Of a stretch of 51,768 nucleotides of DNA, positions 17,149 to 26,900 are shown one piece after another. The notes under the pieces were generated by a model that worked only from the letters and a program-made list of their open reading frames with translations, made no database searches and was not told the origin of the DNA. The translations under genes were made by a program, and so were the position numbers. The stretch is from Parapedobacter tibetensis (GTDB lineage Bacteria; Bacteroidota; Bacteroidia; Sphingobacteriales; Sphingobacteriaceae). Each line of letters begins with the position of its first letter. Positions within the stretch are counted from its first letter, which is position 1. The DNA is taken from positions 1 to 51,768 of the forward strand of contig NZ_JAMXBE010000021.1 of the NCBI RefSeq assembly GCF_024704835.1. Direction: 5' to 3'.

Positions 17149-18081
17149 TCATCCTATCTCCACTTCCTTTTGGACAATTTTGACGGCATAACTGGTCGGC
17201 AATACACCTTTACCGTATCGCTGTGCATATACTTTGGTGAATTCCGCCCCAAAATAGAGGATGGCAGCCGAGTAATAAATCCACAATAGGAGTACGATGA
17301 TGGAACCGGCAGCACCGTATGTAGAAGCTGGGGCACTATATAGCATGTACAGCGTGATGAGGTATCTGCCCAACATAAACAGCAATGCGGTAAAAACGGC
17401 CCCCCAAGCAATATCGCGCAGACGTAAACGGGCATCAGGTAAAACACCAAAAATAGTAGCAAAGAGGATGGTGATAACTAGGAAAGTAAGCCCAATATTG
17501 ACCCATTGGATCATCCACATGGAAATATCGGGGAAGTACCGATTGATTTGGTTACTTAGGGCCATAATTATCCCATTCAATAATAGGGAGGCAATCAACA
17601 AAAAGCCCAGCCCAATAACCATGGAAAAAGAAATGGCTCGGTTAAGCAGCATTTTTAACCACCCCTTCTTGGGTTTCGGCTTTACGCCCCATATCCGGTT
17701 TAGTGAATCCTGTATCTCCACGAAGATGGTAGTAGAACCCATCACCAATGCAGCGATCCAAATGGCGACGCCCATCCCAGATTTATCAGAAATGCGGATT
17801 CGCTCAATGATCTGTTGGATTTGCGCGGCGGCTTCGAGGCCAAATAAATCCGTGAATTCTTCAAACACCTGCGCCTGTGCTCCTTGTTGGCCCTCGACGC
17901 GTTCCCCATACAGAAAGCCTACCAACCAGATAACAATTAGTAACAATGGAGCAATGGAAAACACGGTATAATAAGCCAAGGAAGCACTCATCTTCATGGC
18001 TTTGTCGTTAGAAAATTCTGAAAATGTTTCACCAAACAGCCCAAATACTTCCTTATAATATGATTTCCTAAAGCGTTTCAA
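17149..18081 (-). CDS. YihY/BrkB family inner-membrane protein
   Basis: A 310-aa protein with about six membrane helices and the family motifs 'KMSASLAYYTVFSIAPLLLI' near residue 30, 'GSTTIFVEIQDSLNRIWGV' near 115, and a final helix pair 'SIIVLLLWIYYSAAILYFGAEF'. BrkB/YihY proteins were once taken for ribonuclease BN; that enzyme was later assigned to another gene, and the family is now seen as a membrane protein of uncertain transport function. The N-terminal ~25 residues are cytoplasmic and basic. Monocistronic; the acyl-CoA synthetase upstream ends elsewhere on the same strand, about 95 bp away. Confidence 0.93.
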   Translation of the reverse strand: MKRFRKSYYKEVFGLFGETFSEFSNDKAMKMSASLAYYTVFSIAPLLLIVIWLVGFLYGERVEGQQGAQAQVFEEFTDLFGLEAAAQIQQIIERIRISDKSGMGVAIWIAALVMGSTTIFVEIQDSLNRIWGVKPKPKKGWLKMLLNRAISFSMVIGLGFLLIASLLLNGIIMALSNQINRYFPDISMWMIQWVNIGLTFLVITILFATIFGVLPDARLRLRDIAWGAVFTALLFMLGRYLITLYMLYSAPASTYGAAGSIIVLLLWIYYSAAILYFGAEFTKVYAQRYGKGVLPTSYAVKIVQKEVEIG

Positions 18082-18175
18082 TATGGTAATGTGTTGATTC
18101 CCTTATGATAACCGAAATCAGCAAAATAAGTTTTATAATCGCTGCCTTGGAAAGCCTGCGCTAAGGTAACGGTGT

Positions 18176-19936
18176 CTATTCTTGATAGATGCTTTCTATC
18201 TCTTTTTCATAACGCTGCATGATTATTTTACGCTTTAGGCTCAGTTTCGGTGTAAGTTCCCCGGCGTCGATGGTCCATTCCTTTGGTAACAGCACGAATT
18301 TCTTTACTTTTTCCCATTGGCCAAAACCTTGGTTAAGCCGATCAAGTTCGCGCTGATACTTGTCGATTACCGCTGGTTTTTTAACAATTTCCATTTTTGA
18401 TTCAAAAGGAATTCCTTTGATTTTGCACCAATTTTCCAGTACATCAAATGCAGGAACAATTAGCGCCGAAGGGAATTTCCGGTTTTCGCCAATGACCATT
18501 ACATGTGCAATCAAGGTAGACTCCATGTATTTGTTTTCCAAAGCCTGTGGTGCCACGTATTTACCTCCCGCTGTTTTGAACATTTCCTTTTTACGGTCTG
18601 TGATCCGCAGAAAGCCATCAGCGGTTAATTCGCCAATATCACCGGTGTGAAAGTAGCCATCCTTATCAATAACTTCTGCGGTGGCAGCGTCATTTTTGTA
18701 ATAGCCCATGGTGACATTTGGTCCTTTGCACAGGATTTCGCCATCGGAAGCGATTTTGACTTTTACGCTTGCCAACAGCTTGCCTACCGTTCCGAATTTT
18801 ACCCCGCCTTTTTCCAAGCTGTTAACAGCGATGACAGGGGATGTTTCCGTAAGCCCGTATCCTTCGAGCACCGGTATGCCCGCTGCCCAGAATACACGTG
18901 CCAAACGAGGTTGGAGGGCTGCACCACCAGAGACAATAAGCTTGATATTGCCACCTAGCGCCGCTTGCCATTTGCTGAAAACCAATTTGCGGGCAATACC
19001 CAATTTGAAATTAAACCATGCGCTATTTTTACCGGGTTCTTTATTATTGAGCCCTAGATTGAGTGCCCAGAAGAAGATATGTTTTTTCAATCCGCTGAGA
19101 TCTTTGCCTTTGGAAACGATTTTGTCATAAACTTTTTCCAATACGCGTGGTACGGTGGTGAACCCGTCGGGTTTCACATCGTTGATGTCCGCCACAATAG
19201 TGTCCAAGCTTTCGGCGTAGTAGATTTCTACCCCCTTTACAAAATACAGGTAAACCACCATGCGCTCAAAGATGTGACATAATGGCAAAAAGCTAAGCGC
19301 TTTTTTGAAGTAGTCTGGCAGCAGGTGATGACAGTCGTGTACGTTGCTCATGACATTTTTGTGCGAAAGGTACACGCCTTTTGGCTTGCCAGTTGTGCCG
19401 GAAGTATAGATGAGGGTCAGCAAATCGTCTTCGTGAACGGCGTCACGATAAGCGGAGAGATCGGTATCGTGTTGTTTGCCTTCCTCGACCAATTGCTGCC
19501 AAGAAGGTACATTGTCCACAGGATCAAAGGAGTAGATGGGGGTATCCAGGTTGTTTGCTTGCAGCGCGGCTTTTACCTTTTCATGTAGATCCACATTGCT
19601 TAGGAAGATGATTTTTACTTCGGCATCATTAATGATGAAGGAAAGATCATGGTCGGACAGGGTGGGGTATAGCGGAATAACGGCAGCACCAAGCTGGTTG
19701 ATTGCGAAATCACAGAAATTCCATTCGGGTCGGTTAGATGACATCAATGCGATTTTGTCACCTTTGCCAATGCCCTTAGATACAAGCCCTTTGCTTAAGT
19801 TATCTACGATGGCCAAAAAAACATCAGTGGAATAGTTTGTCCACTTACCATCCGATTTCCCAGCTACCATTACAGGTTTGGCGTAGTTGTTTTTGTAGTG
19901 GGTCAATATATCAAAAATCCGGGTTGGTGACTTCAT
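18176..19936 (-). CDS. Long-chain acyl-CoA synthetase (AMP-forming)
   Basis: An ANL-superfamily adenylating enzyme of the long-chain fatty acid-CoA ligase type. The P-loop-like motif 'LIYTSGTTGKPKGVYLSH' is intact, followed by 'EGYGLTETSPV' and 'YFHTGDIGELTADGFLRI' and the C-terminal lid ('KTAGGKYVAPQALENKYM'). It activates fatty acids to acyl-AMP and then acyl-CoA for lipid synthesis or breakdown. The frame opens at 19984 (602 aa), but an ATG at 19936 (586 aa) starts directly at the conserved 'MKSPTRIFDIL' and leaves room for a leader after a TAACTTAG box (20000-19993), so 19936 is preferred. The large size and single ANL unit fit the FAA1/LACS subgroup. No beta-oxidation genes adjoin it. 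Confidence 0.93.
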   Translation of the reverse strand: MKSPTRIFDILTHYKNNYAKPVMVAGKSDGKWTNYSTDVFLAIVDNLSKGLVSKGIGKGDKIALMSSNRPEWNFCDFAINQLGAAVIPLYPTLSDHDLSFIINDAEVKIIFLSNVDLHEKVKAALQANNLDTPIYSFDPVDNVPSWQQLVEEGKQHDTDLSAYRDAVHEDDLLTLIYTSGTTGKPKGVYLSHKNVMSNVHDCHHLLPDYFKKALSFLPLCHIFERMVVYLYFVKGVEIYYAESLDTIVADINDVKPDGFTTVPRVLEKVYDKIVSKGKDLSGLKKHIFFWALNLGLNNKEPGKNSAWFNFKLGIARKLVFSKWQAALGGNIKLIVSGGAALQPRLARVFWAAGIPVLEGYGLTETSPVIAVNSLEKGGVKFGTVGKLLASVKVKIASDGEILCKGPNVTMGYYKNDAATAEVIDKDGYFHTGDIGELTADGFLRITDRKKEMFKTAGGKYVAPQALENKYMESTLIAHVMVIGENRKFPSALIVPAFDVLENWCKIKGIPFESKMEIVKKPAVIDKYQRELDRLNQGFGQWEKVKKFVLLPKEWTIDAGELTPKLSLKRKIIMQRYEKEIESIYQE

Positions 19937-20280
19937 ATACAAGTTTGTTTGGTTTATAATCCTAACGCTATGCAAGTTTAGCATTTAAGCACCTAAGTTA
20001 ATAATAATTCGATTAAATCATAGAAATCGAGTGCACGACAAACCTGCGAAGCAAGATTGAATGAACAATTCTCGCAAGCACGCGGAGACCCGTTGCGCAG
20101 AGGGCGCTAAGTTGACGTCTTTGTTACTTTGCGTGAACCTTGTTGGGCCGCGAATGAAAATTGTTGTTGTGCATCCGTGAAAGTGATGATTGAGTTTGAG
20201 TTGTTAAACTATTGAAACAATAGCAATGTTGGCATTTGTTTTGAGAGCCAAAAAGGAAACTATATTCATATCATTATTGC

Positions 20281-20775
20281 ATGGAAAAAAAACTCATTGC
20301 CTTATTAGTTGCCACAATTTTTGTCGGAATCACATATCACCAATCCTTAGCACAAGAAAGCAGTACATACACTCGGGCCATAGGTGGCCGTTTCGGTGTA
20401 GCGAACGGCATTACCTACAAACATTTCCTCAATGACACCCGTGCCATTGATGGGATCGTCAATTTCCAAGGCAATAGAAATTTTACGATTTTCAAGGTAT
20501 TGGGGTTGTACGAAATCCATAAGCCGATCGACTTCGTAGATGTTGAAGGCTTGCAGTGGTATTATGGTTTTGGTGGAGGCCTAGGCGGATATCGGTATAA
20601 AGATACGGATGAAAGTGGGTTGGCTTGGAGCTTCGATGGTGTAGTTGGCGTTGATTATAAAATAACAACGGCCCCGATTAACCTATCGCTGGATTGGAAA
20701 CCCACCATGGAACTGACTCCTGAATCGGGAGTTCGGTTTGACGGTATTGGGTTATCCATCCGGTTTGTATTTTAG
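20281..20775 (+). CDS. Small outer-membrane beta-barrel protein
   Basis: A 164-aa protein with a signal peptide (about residues 1-25, ending 'HQSLAQ') and an OmpX/OmpW-like sequence of alternating hydrophobic strands ('AIGGRFGVANGITYKHF', 'LQWYYGFGGGLGGYRY', 'VVGVDYKI', 'INLSLDWKPTMEL') ending with a C-terminal aromatic residue in 'IGLSIRFVF', the usual barrel-assembly signal. Predicted to form a small eight-strand outer-membrane barrel. The role is unknown. It is separated from the convergent M61 gene by a large inverted repeat. Confidence 0.8.
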   Translation: MEKKLIALLVATIFVGITYHQSLAQESSTYTRAIGGRFGVANGITYKHFLNDTRAIDGIVNFQGNRNFTIFKVLGLYEIHKPIDFVDVEGLQWYYGFGGGLGGYRYKDTDESGLAWSFDGVVGVDYKITTAPINLSLDWKPTMELTPESGVRFDGIGLSIRFVF

Positions 20776-20848
20776 TGGGCTATCGGCTATCAGCTTTCGG
20801 CTAATGACCGCTTGCTGATAGCCGATAATCGAAAGCCGATAGCTAACC
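20774..20848. terminator. Inverted-repeat, probable bidirectional terminator
   Basis: A run of related units (GCTATCGGCT, CGGCTATCAG, CTGATAGCCG, AGCCGATAGC) forms an extended inverted repeat between two convergent genes: the outer GCTATCGGCT pairs with AGCCGATAGC, and the inner ATCAGC with GCTGAT. A shorter related sequence (GCTGTCAGCTATGGGCCGTC) occurs near 10030, so it may be one member of an interspersed intergenic family. Confidence 0.55.
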
Positions 20849-20850
20849 AA

Positions 20851-22644
20851 TCATTCCAACGATAACCAAATCTTCCCCAGTTTTTCCTGCTCCGGTGTCG
20901 CATTTTGTAATGGAACGATATTGAATACTCCTTTCTTTTCTTTTCCTAAGGTGATTTCCAATTCACGTACCTTTCCATCCCTAGCGATCAATACCTTGGC
21001 CACATCTCCGATGGACGCTGATTGCAGAAAGCGGGTCATTTCTTTATTATTGGCATCCAAGCGTTCACCATTGATAGCAATAATTTCATCCCTTACATTG
21101 ATGCCTCCGTCCCAAGCACCGGTGCCCCGGGTTACGCCAGTTACCATAATGCGACCATCAGTTACCGAAGTTGACATACCAAAGTCGGGCAATTCGCGTC
21201 CTGAATTATAATCAATCAATTGATAACCTACGGCATTTAAATAATGGTTATAGTCTAATGGTTCCACAGTATGTGCTGCACGGAAAATGTCGGCGACGGA
21301 TATCGTGGCTATCTGCTCGATTAATGCTTGCAACTCATGTTCTTCGAAGCCACGTTTCTTCTTGATATAAAACTCCTCATAAGCCACCTTCAGGACATCG
21401 TCCAGCCGTTTTTCGCCGTTGGTTGCCGCAAGGATTTGCAAATCGAGCATCATGGCGAGCAAAGCGCCTTTGTTGTAATAAGAGACACTCGTGTTCGCTG
21501 AATTTTCATCGGGGCGATAATGTTTTATCCAAGCGTCGAAGCTAGCCAATGCCACAGGTTGTACCCGTTGGCCAGCGCGGTTTTCAACCGCATTTACATC
21601 ATTGGCCAATGCTTGAAGATAAGTCGCTTCATTCATAAATCCACTACGGCGGAGGATAAGGTTATCGAAATATGCCGTAAAGCCCTCCATTATCCATAAT
21701 GCGGTCGTGTAGTTTTCGGCATCGTAATTAAAGGGGCCGAGTTCGATCGGGCGGAGTCGTTTGACATGCCACAAATGGAAGTATTCGTGTGCCACAAGCC
21801 CTAGGAAACCTACGTAAGACCGTTCGTTTTGATAGCCGTTTCTGCTTGCCCCCAACACGGTGGAGTTGAGATGCTCAAGTCCACCACCACCCGATTGGAA
21901 GTTGTGCACGATAAACACATAACGTTTGTTTGGGTTTACACCAAACACGCTTGTTGCCTCCTCCACAATCGCTGCACAATCGCTTTTCAGGCGTTCCCGA
22001 TCATAATTGCCTCCTCCTACCATGGCAATCTCATGGTGCACACCAGCGGCATCGAATGTAAAGATATCTTGGTTACCCACCTCGATCGGCGAATCGAACA
22101 AAATGTCAAAATCTTTCGCGCTGAACGTGCCGGGTTTCCCAGCAACGGGTTTGAGTCCCGTAGAGATTTTAGACCATGAAGGATGTGGGATAACGGTCAC
22201 CTCTACCGGATGGTCTATCATCCCATCTACATACATGAATGTAGCCGCGGGCGATAGAAATGCATGCACATCATCTATAAAATTGGTTCGCACCGACACC
22301 TCAAATCCATAAATGCGGTAATGTATGATCACGTTGTCGCTTTTGTTTGATGCAATGCGCCATGTGTTCTTACTGGTTTTCTCAACGTCCATGGGATCTC
22401 CGTTTGCACTGCATGCTTCAACGCTTTCCACATGCCGCGAATATTCCCTGACCAAGTATGAGCCAGGAGTCCATACCGGCATTTTCACATCGATATAATC
22501 CTTGCGAAGGCCCGAAATCTCCATTTTGATTTCGGCATAATGTGCTTGTGGTTCTTTGAACGAAACTTCGAAATGGACACGGGTGTTGGCATAGGTAGTT
22601 ACAGTGGTCATAATGACTAATAGATTGACAACGATTCTTTTCAT
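20851..22644 (-). CDS. M61 family metallopeptidase with PDZ domain
   Basis: A 597-aa protein with a signal peptide (MKRIVVNLLVIMTTVTTYA). The N-terminal domain is followed by a thermolysin-like catalytic domain with HEYFH at residues 286-290 in 'LVAHEYFHLWHVKRLRP', and a downstream 'WIMEGFTAYFDNL' that supplies the third zinc ligand Glu. A C-terminal PDZ domain (about 490-575, 'WDGGINVRDEIIAINGERL') completes the M61 glycyl-aminopeptidase architecture. M61 enzymes are periplasmic or exported aminopeptidases with preference for N-terminal Gly or Ala in the characterised case. It has a perfect promoter upstream and is divergent from the RND efflux operon. Confidence 0.94.
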   Translation of the reverse strand: MKRIVVNLLVIMTTVTTYANTRVHFEVSFKEPQAHYAEIKMEISGLRKDYIDVKMPVWTPGSYLVREYSRHVESVEACSANGDPMDVEKTSKNTWRIASNKSDNVIIHYRIYGFEVSVRTNFIDDVHAFLSPAATFMYVDGMIDHPVEVTVIPHPSWSKISTGLKPVAGKPGTFSAKDFDILFDSPIEVGNQDIFTFDAAGVHHEIAMVGGGNYDRERLKSDCAAIVEEATSVFGVNPNKRYVFIVHNFQSGGGGLEHLNSTVLGASRNGYQNERSYVGFLGLVAHEYFHLWHVKRLRPIELGPFNYDAENYTTALWIMEGFTAYFDNLILRRSGFMNEATYLQALANDVNAVENRAGQRVQPVALASFDAWIKHYRPDENSANTSVSYYNKGALLAMMLDLQILAATNGEKRLDDVLKVAYEEFYIKKKRGFEEHELQALIEQIATISVADIFRAAHTVEPLDYNHYLNAVGYQLIDYNSGRELPDFGMSTSVTDGRIMVTGVTRGTGAWDGGINVRDEIIAINGERLDANNKEMTRFLQSASIGDVAKVLIARDGKVRELEITLGKEKKGVFNIVPLQNATPEQEKLGKIWLSLE

Positions 22645-22666
22645 GACTGTGTTAAGTAGGAAAGTA

Positions 22667-22697
22667 CAAAAGTATAAGTATAAGGTAAACCGCCAAA
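22667..22697 (-). promoter_or_regulatory. Consensus Bacteroidota promoter for the M61 peptidase gene
   Basis: Minus strand: TTTG (22697-22694), 19-nt spacer, TACTTTTG (22674-22667), an exact consensus match. It lies 22 bp before the start codon at 22644. Confidence 0.75.
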
Positions 22698-22740
22698 GGA
22701 ATATGCTAATAATTGCAAATTAAGATAACTAAAGGGACGC

Positions 22741-22766
22741 TAGCTGTAAAAAATGTGATACAGCTA
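22741..22766. promoter_or_regulatory. Operator-like perfect inverted repeat upstream of the RND efflux operon
   Basis: TAGCTGTA (22741-22748), 10-nt spacer, TACAGCTA (22759-22766): an 8-bp perfect dyad, 108 bp before the adaptor ATG. A possible -7 box, TACCTTTT (22772-22779), starts 5 bp after it, so a bound protein would cover the promoter. A dimeric repressor of TetR, MarR or similar type is the simplest reading; no regulator gene adjoins it. Confidence 0.5.
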
Positions 22767-22874
22767 AAAAATACCTTTTGATTACAGTAGTTTTGACAAA
22801 TGTAAAGGTGTATATTTATTTCTGATTGTTGCATCCAAACGAGACACCTTGCATCTATATTTCAGTTTATAACG

Positions 22875-23939
22875 ATGAAGAAAAAATACCTATATATTAC
22901 GATTGCCATTGTTGCTGTCGCTTTTGTGAGTTACCGACTAACCCGAAGTGACAACGCCAAAGTAGCTCCTCCAGAGGCAAGGCCTGGTGGGGGAGCTATG
23001 GAAGTCAATGCTATCGTGGTTAAACCCCGCCAGTTTGCTAATGTGATTACCCTGTCCGGCTCCATCGAACCCAATGAAAAAGTACAGATACGTAGTGAGG
23101 TGTCCGGTATTGTAAGAGCGCTATCATTCCGTGAGGGAGCTGCGGTGCAAAAAGGCCAGGTATTGTTTCGTATTGACGATTCGGAATTGCAGGCGCAGTT
23201 AATCCAAGCGCAAAGCAGTGAAAAATTGGCTGAAGATAATGAAAACCGTGCCCGTCTACTACTGGAGAAGGAGGCCATCAGCCAGCAGGAGTATGATGTG
23301 GCGCATGCTGATTATGAATCGACCAAGGCCCAGACCGTACTCATCCGTGCCCAGATAGCCAAAACCTCCGTTCGAGCTCCTTTTAGCGGGAAGATAGGTC
23401 TTCGATCGATTTCCGAAGGAGAATACCTCACTCCAACCACCGTAGTGGCCAATTTGCTGAGTATCAATCCGGTTAAAATTTTGTTTTCAGTACCCGAGAA
23501 ATACGGTAGCCATATCCATGTGGGGCAAGGGCTGAACTTTAGCGTTAGTGGATCCGACACCAAGTATCACGCGGAAATTTATGCCGTCGAACCAGGGGTG
23601 GATGCCACGACACGAACCATTAGTATCAGGGCAGTGGCTGAAAATCCGGGAGAGCAGCTTTTCCCCGGTTCTTTTGCACGTATTGAATTATCATTGGACA
23701 GTAAGGAAGATGCGGTATTGGTGCCCACCGAGGCGGTGATTCCCATCCAAAATGGCAAACAGGTGTATTTATTAAAGGATGGGATGGCTAGAGCCACCGA
23801 TGTTGAAGCGGAAAACCGCACCCGCACGGACGTATTGATCATCAACGGCGTAAATATCGGTGATACGGTATTAATTTCGGGTATCATGTCGCTCAAGGAT
23901 GGTATGCCCGTACGCGTACAGGTTGTTGAACATAATTAA
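22875..23939 (+). CDS. RND efflux periplasmic adaptor subunit (membrane fusion protein)
   Basis: A 354-aa protein with an N-terminal membrane anchor/signal (MKKKYLYITIAIVAVAFVSY). It shows the HlyD/AcrA order: a lipoyl half ('SGSIEPNEKVQIRSEVSGIV'), a helical hairpin about 100-160, the second lipoyl half ('TSVRAPFSGKIGLRSISEGEY'), a beta-barrel domain ('VKILFSVPEKY') and a membrane-proximal domain to the end. It bridges the inner-membrane pump to the outer-membrane channel. It is the first gene of a three-gene operon: the pump starts 10 bp after its stop codon. No lipobox Cys is seen, so anchoring is by the N-terminal helix. Confidence 0.95.
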   Translation: MKKKYLYITIAIVAVAFVSYRLTRSDNAKVAPPEARPGGGAMEVNAIVVKPRQFANVITLSGSIEPNEKVQIRSEVSGIVRALSFREGAAVQKGQVLFRIDDSELQAQLIQAQSSEKLAEDNENRARLLLEKEAISQQEYDVAHADYESTKAQTVLIRAQIAKTSVRAPFSGKIGLRSISEGEYLTPTTVVANLLSINPVKILFSVPEKYGSHIHVGQGLNFSVSGSDTKYHAEIYAVEPGVDATTRTISIRAVAENPGEQLFPGSFARIELSLDSKEDAVLVPTEAVIPIQNGKQVYLLKDGMARATDVEAENRTRTDVLIINGVNIGDTVLISGIMSLKDGMPVRVQVVEHN

Positions 23940-23949
23940 ATTCCAAGCC

Positions 23950-26900
23950 ATGAGTCTCTCCACCATTAGTATCAAAAGGCCGGTTCTTACCATGGTAATG
24001 AACCTGATGCTCATTTTATTTGGTATCATTGGATATACGTTCCTTGGTGTGCGTGAATTTCCTTCTATTGACCCACCGATGGTATCGGTACGGACGAACT
24101 ATGCGGGTGCCAACCCGGATATTATCGAATCTCAAATTACTGAGCCTTTGGAACGTTCGATCAACCAGATTGATGGAATCCGCAACATCTCATCGTCAAG
24201 CAGCCAAGGCTCCAGCCGGATCAACATTGAATTTCTGTTGAGTAAAGATTTGGAAGAAGCTGCCAATGATGTCCGGGATAAGGTATCACAGGCTATGCGC
24301 AGCTTGCCGCAGGATATCGATGCCCCACCCGTCGTATCCAAAGCCGATGCCGACTCTGAGGCTATTATCGTGATGACGGTCCAAAGCGAATCGCATTCAG
24401 CTCTTGAACTTGGTGACATTGCTGATAACATTATTGCGCAACGCTTGCAGACGCTGCCTGGAGTGAGCTCTGTACAGATTTGGGGCGAAAAGCGATATGC
24501 GATGAGGCTGTGGATTGATCCCATGCGCCTTTCGGCCTACGGGCTTACGCCGTTGGATGTTCGCAATGCACTGAGCAGACAGAATGTAGAGTTGCCCTCA
24601 GGGAAAATTACGGGAGAAAATACCGAGCTTTCTATCAAAACAATTGGAAATCTGACCACCGAGGAAGAATTTAACAACCTGATTATCCGCTCGGAAGGCG
24701 ACCGGATTATCCGGTTTGGTGATATTGGAAATGCCGTGCTCGGCCCGGAAAATCTGGAAAGTGAATTCCGGGAGTCAGGTGCTGTCATGGCAGCGATGGC
24801 CATCGTACCCCAACCGGGCACGAACTACATCGACATCGCCAATACGTTCTACGAGCGATTTGAACAACTCAAGAACGAGGTGCCGAGTGATATCAAAATG
24901 GAAGTAGCCATCGATAATACGTTGTTTATCAAGCGTTCGGTTACTGAGGTAGCGGAAACCATTGGCATCGCATTGATACTTGTAATTCTCGTCATTTTTA
25001 TTTTTTTTCGAGAATGGGGCATTGCATTCCGTCCGTTGATTGATATACCGGTATCACTGATTGCCACTTTTTTCGTGATGTACTTGTTCGGATTCTCTAT
25101 CAATGTGCTGACCTTGTTGGCTATTGTACTGGCTACCGGATTAGTGGTTGATGATGGTATCGTGGTTACCGAGAACATTTACAAAAAAGTGGAGGAGGGC
25201 ATGTCGCCGATTATGGCGGCAATAAAAGGATCAAACGAGATTTTCTTCGCTGTCATCTCCATTTCCATTACGTTGGCTGCCGTATTTTTACCGGTGATGT
25301 TCATGGAAGGGTTTGTAGGGCGATTATTCAGGGAGTTTGGGGTGGTCATCGCCGCCGCGGTATTGATATCCGCATTTGTGGCGTTGTCGCTTACACCGAT
25401 GCTCAACGCATACCTCATGCGCAGCGGGGCCAAGCATTCCAAGTTTTATAACGCTACTGAGCCCTATTTCGTGAAGATGACGACCGGCTATGCTAATTCG
25501 CTGCGCCGGTTCATGCATGCAAAATGGGTAAGCTTTCCGATATTGGCCATCTGCTTTGGACTTATTGCTTGGTTTTGGGTCAATTTGAGGAAAGAAACGG
25601 CCCCTTATGAAGACCGGGGTTTGGTGCGAGCCAGTGTGACCGCACCGGAAGGGAGCACATTTGAGTATATGGACCGTTTTATGTTGGGAATGATACAACT
25701 GATTAACGATTCCGTGCCAGAGAAAACCGTAAATATGGTAAACACATCGCCGGGATTTTCAGGTACCGGGTCAGCCAACACAGGAATGATGCGTATTGGC
25801 CTTGTACCACCTGAAGAACGGGAACGGTCGCAGGATGAAATCGCAGAGGCTCTGATCAAGCAAACCAGCAGGTTTACCGAAGCCCGTACATTTATTTCCC
25901 AGCAACCTACGATAGCAGTAAGTAGGAGGGGAGGTATGCCCATCCAATACATCATTCAGGCACCGAATTTTGAGAAGCTTGAAGAAAAGATACCTGAGTT
26001 TATGGATCGGGCGACCGCAGACCCCACATTTGCCAACGTGGATGTGAATCTCAAATTCAATCGACCCGAACTTAATATCAGCATTGACAGGGATAAAGCG
26101 CAGAGCCTTGGTGTATCGGTATTGGACGTGGCGCAGACCTTGCAGCTTTCATTGAGTGGGCAGCGGTTTGCCTATTTCCTGATGAATGGAAAGCAATATC
26201 AGGTGATTGGCCAGTTTTCCAATCTGGATAGAAGTTCGCCTTTGGACTTAGCTACCATTTTTGTCCGTAGTAGTACAGGCGAGTTGGTACAGCTCGATAA
26301 TGTGGTGGATATGGCCGAGCAGAGTAGTCCCCCCCAATTGTATCACAACAATCGTTTTATGTCTGCCACGGTCTCTGCCTCACTGGCTCGTGGAAAGACT
26401 ATAGAAGAAGGAATCGATGCAATGGATCGGATTGCGGATCAAGTGCTGGACGACAGTTTCTCCGTCGACTTGGGTGGTGAGTCCCGTGACTTCAGAGAAA
26501 GTAGCTCGAATGCACTCTTTGCCTTCTGTCTAGCCTTGCTGCTCGTATACTTAATCCTTGCCGCCCAATTCGAGAGTTTTCTGGATCCATTTATCATTAT
26601 CCTTACGGTGCCTATGGCGGTGGCCGGCGCCATGTTGTCCTTGTGGATTACGGGTGAATCGTGGAATATTTTCAGTCAGATAGGTACCGTGATGCTTATC
26701 GGACTGGTCACAAAGAATGGTATCCTGATCGTTGAATTTGCCAATCAGCTAAAGGAACAGGGAAGACCAGTCAAGCAAGCAATCATCGAAGCCGCTGAAG
26801 CAAGGCTCCGCCCGATATTGATGACTAGCCTGACCATTTCATTGGGTGCGTTGCCCATTGCAATGGCCTTTGGTGCTGCCGCTACAAGCCGCATTGGGAT

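Noticed and set aside
20040-20150. GC-rich intergenic sequence (CACGCGGAGACCCGTTGCGCAGAGGGCGC) before the small outer-membrane protein, considered as an RNA gene or insertion remnant
   Set aside because: No tRNA-like folding, no terminal inverted repeats and no ORF. It resembles simple GCAGAGGGCGC-type intergenic repeats but a family cannot be shown from one copy.
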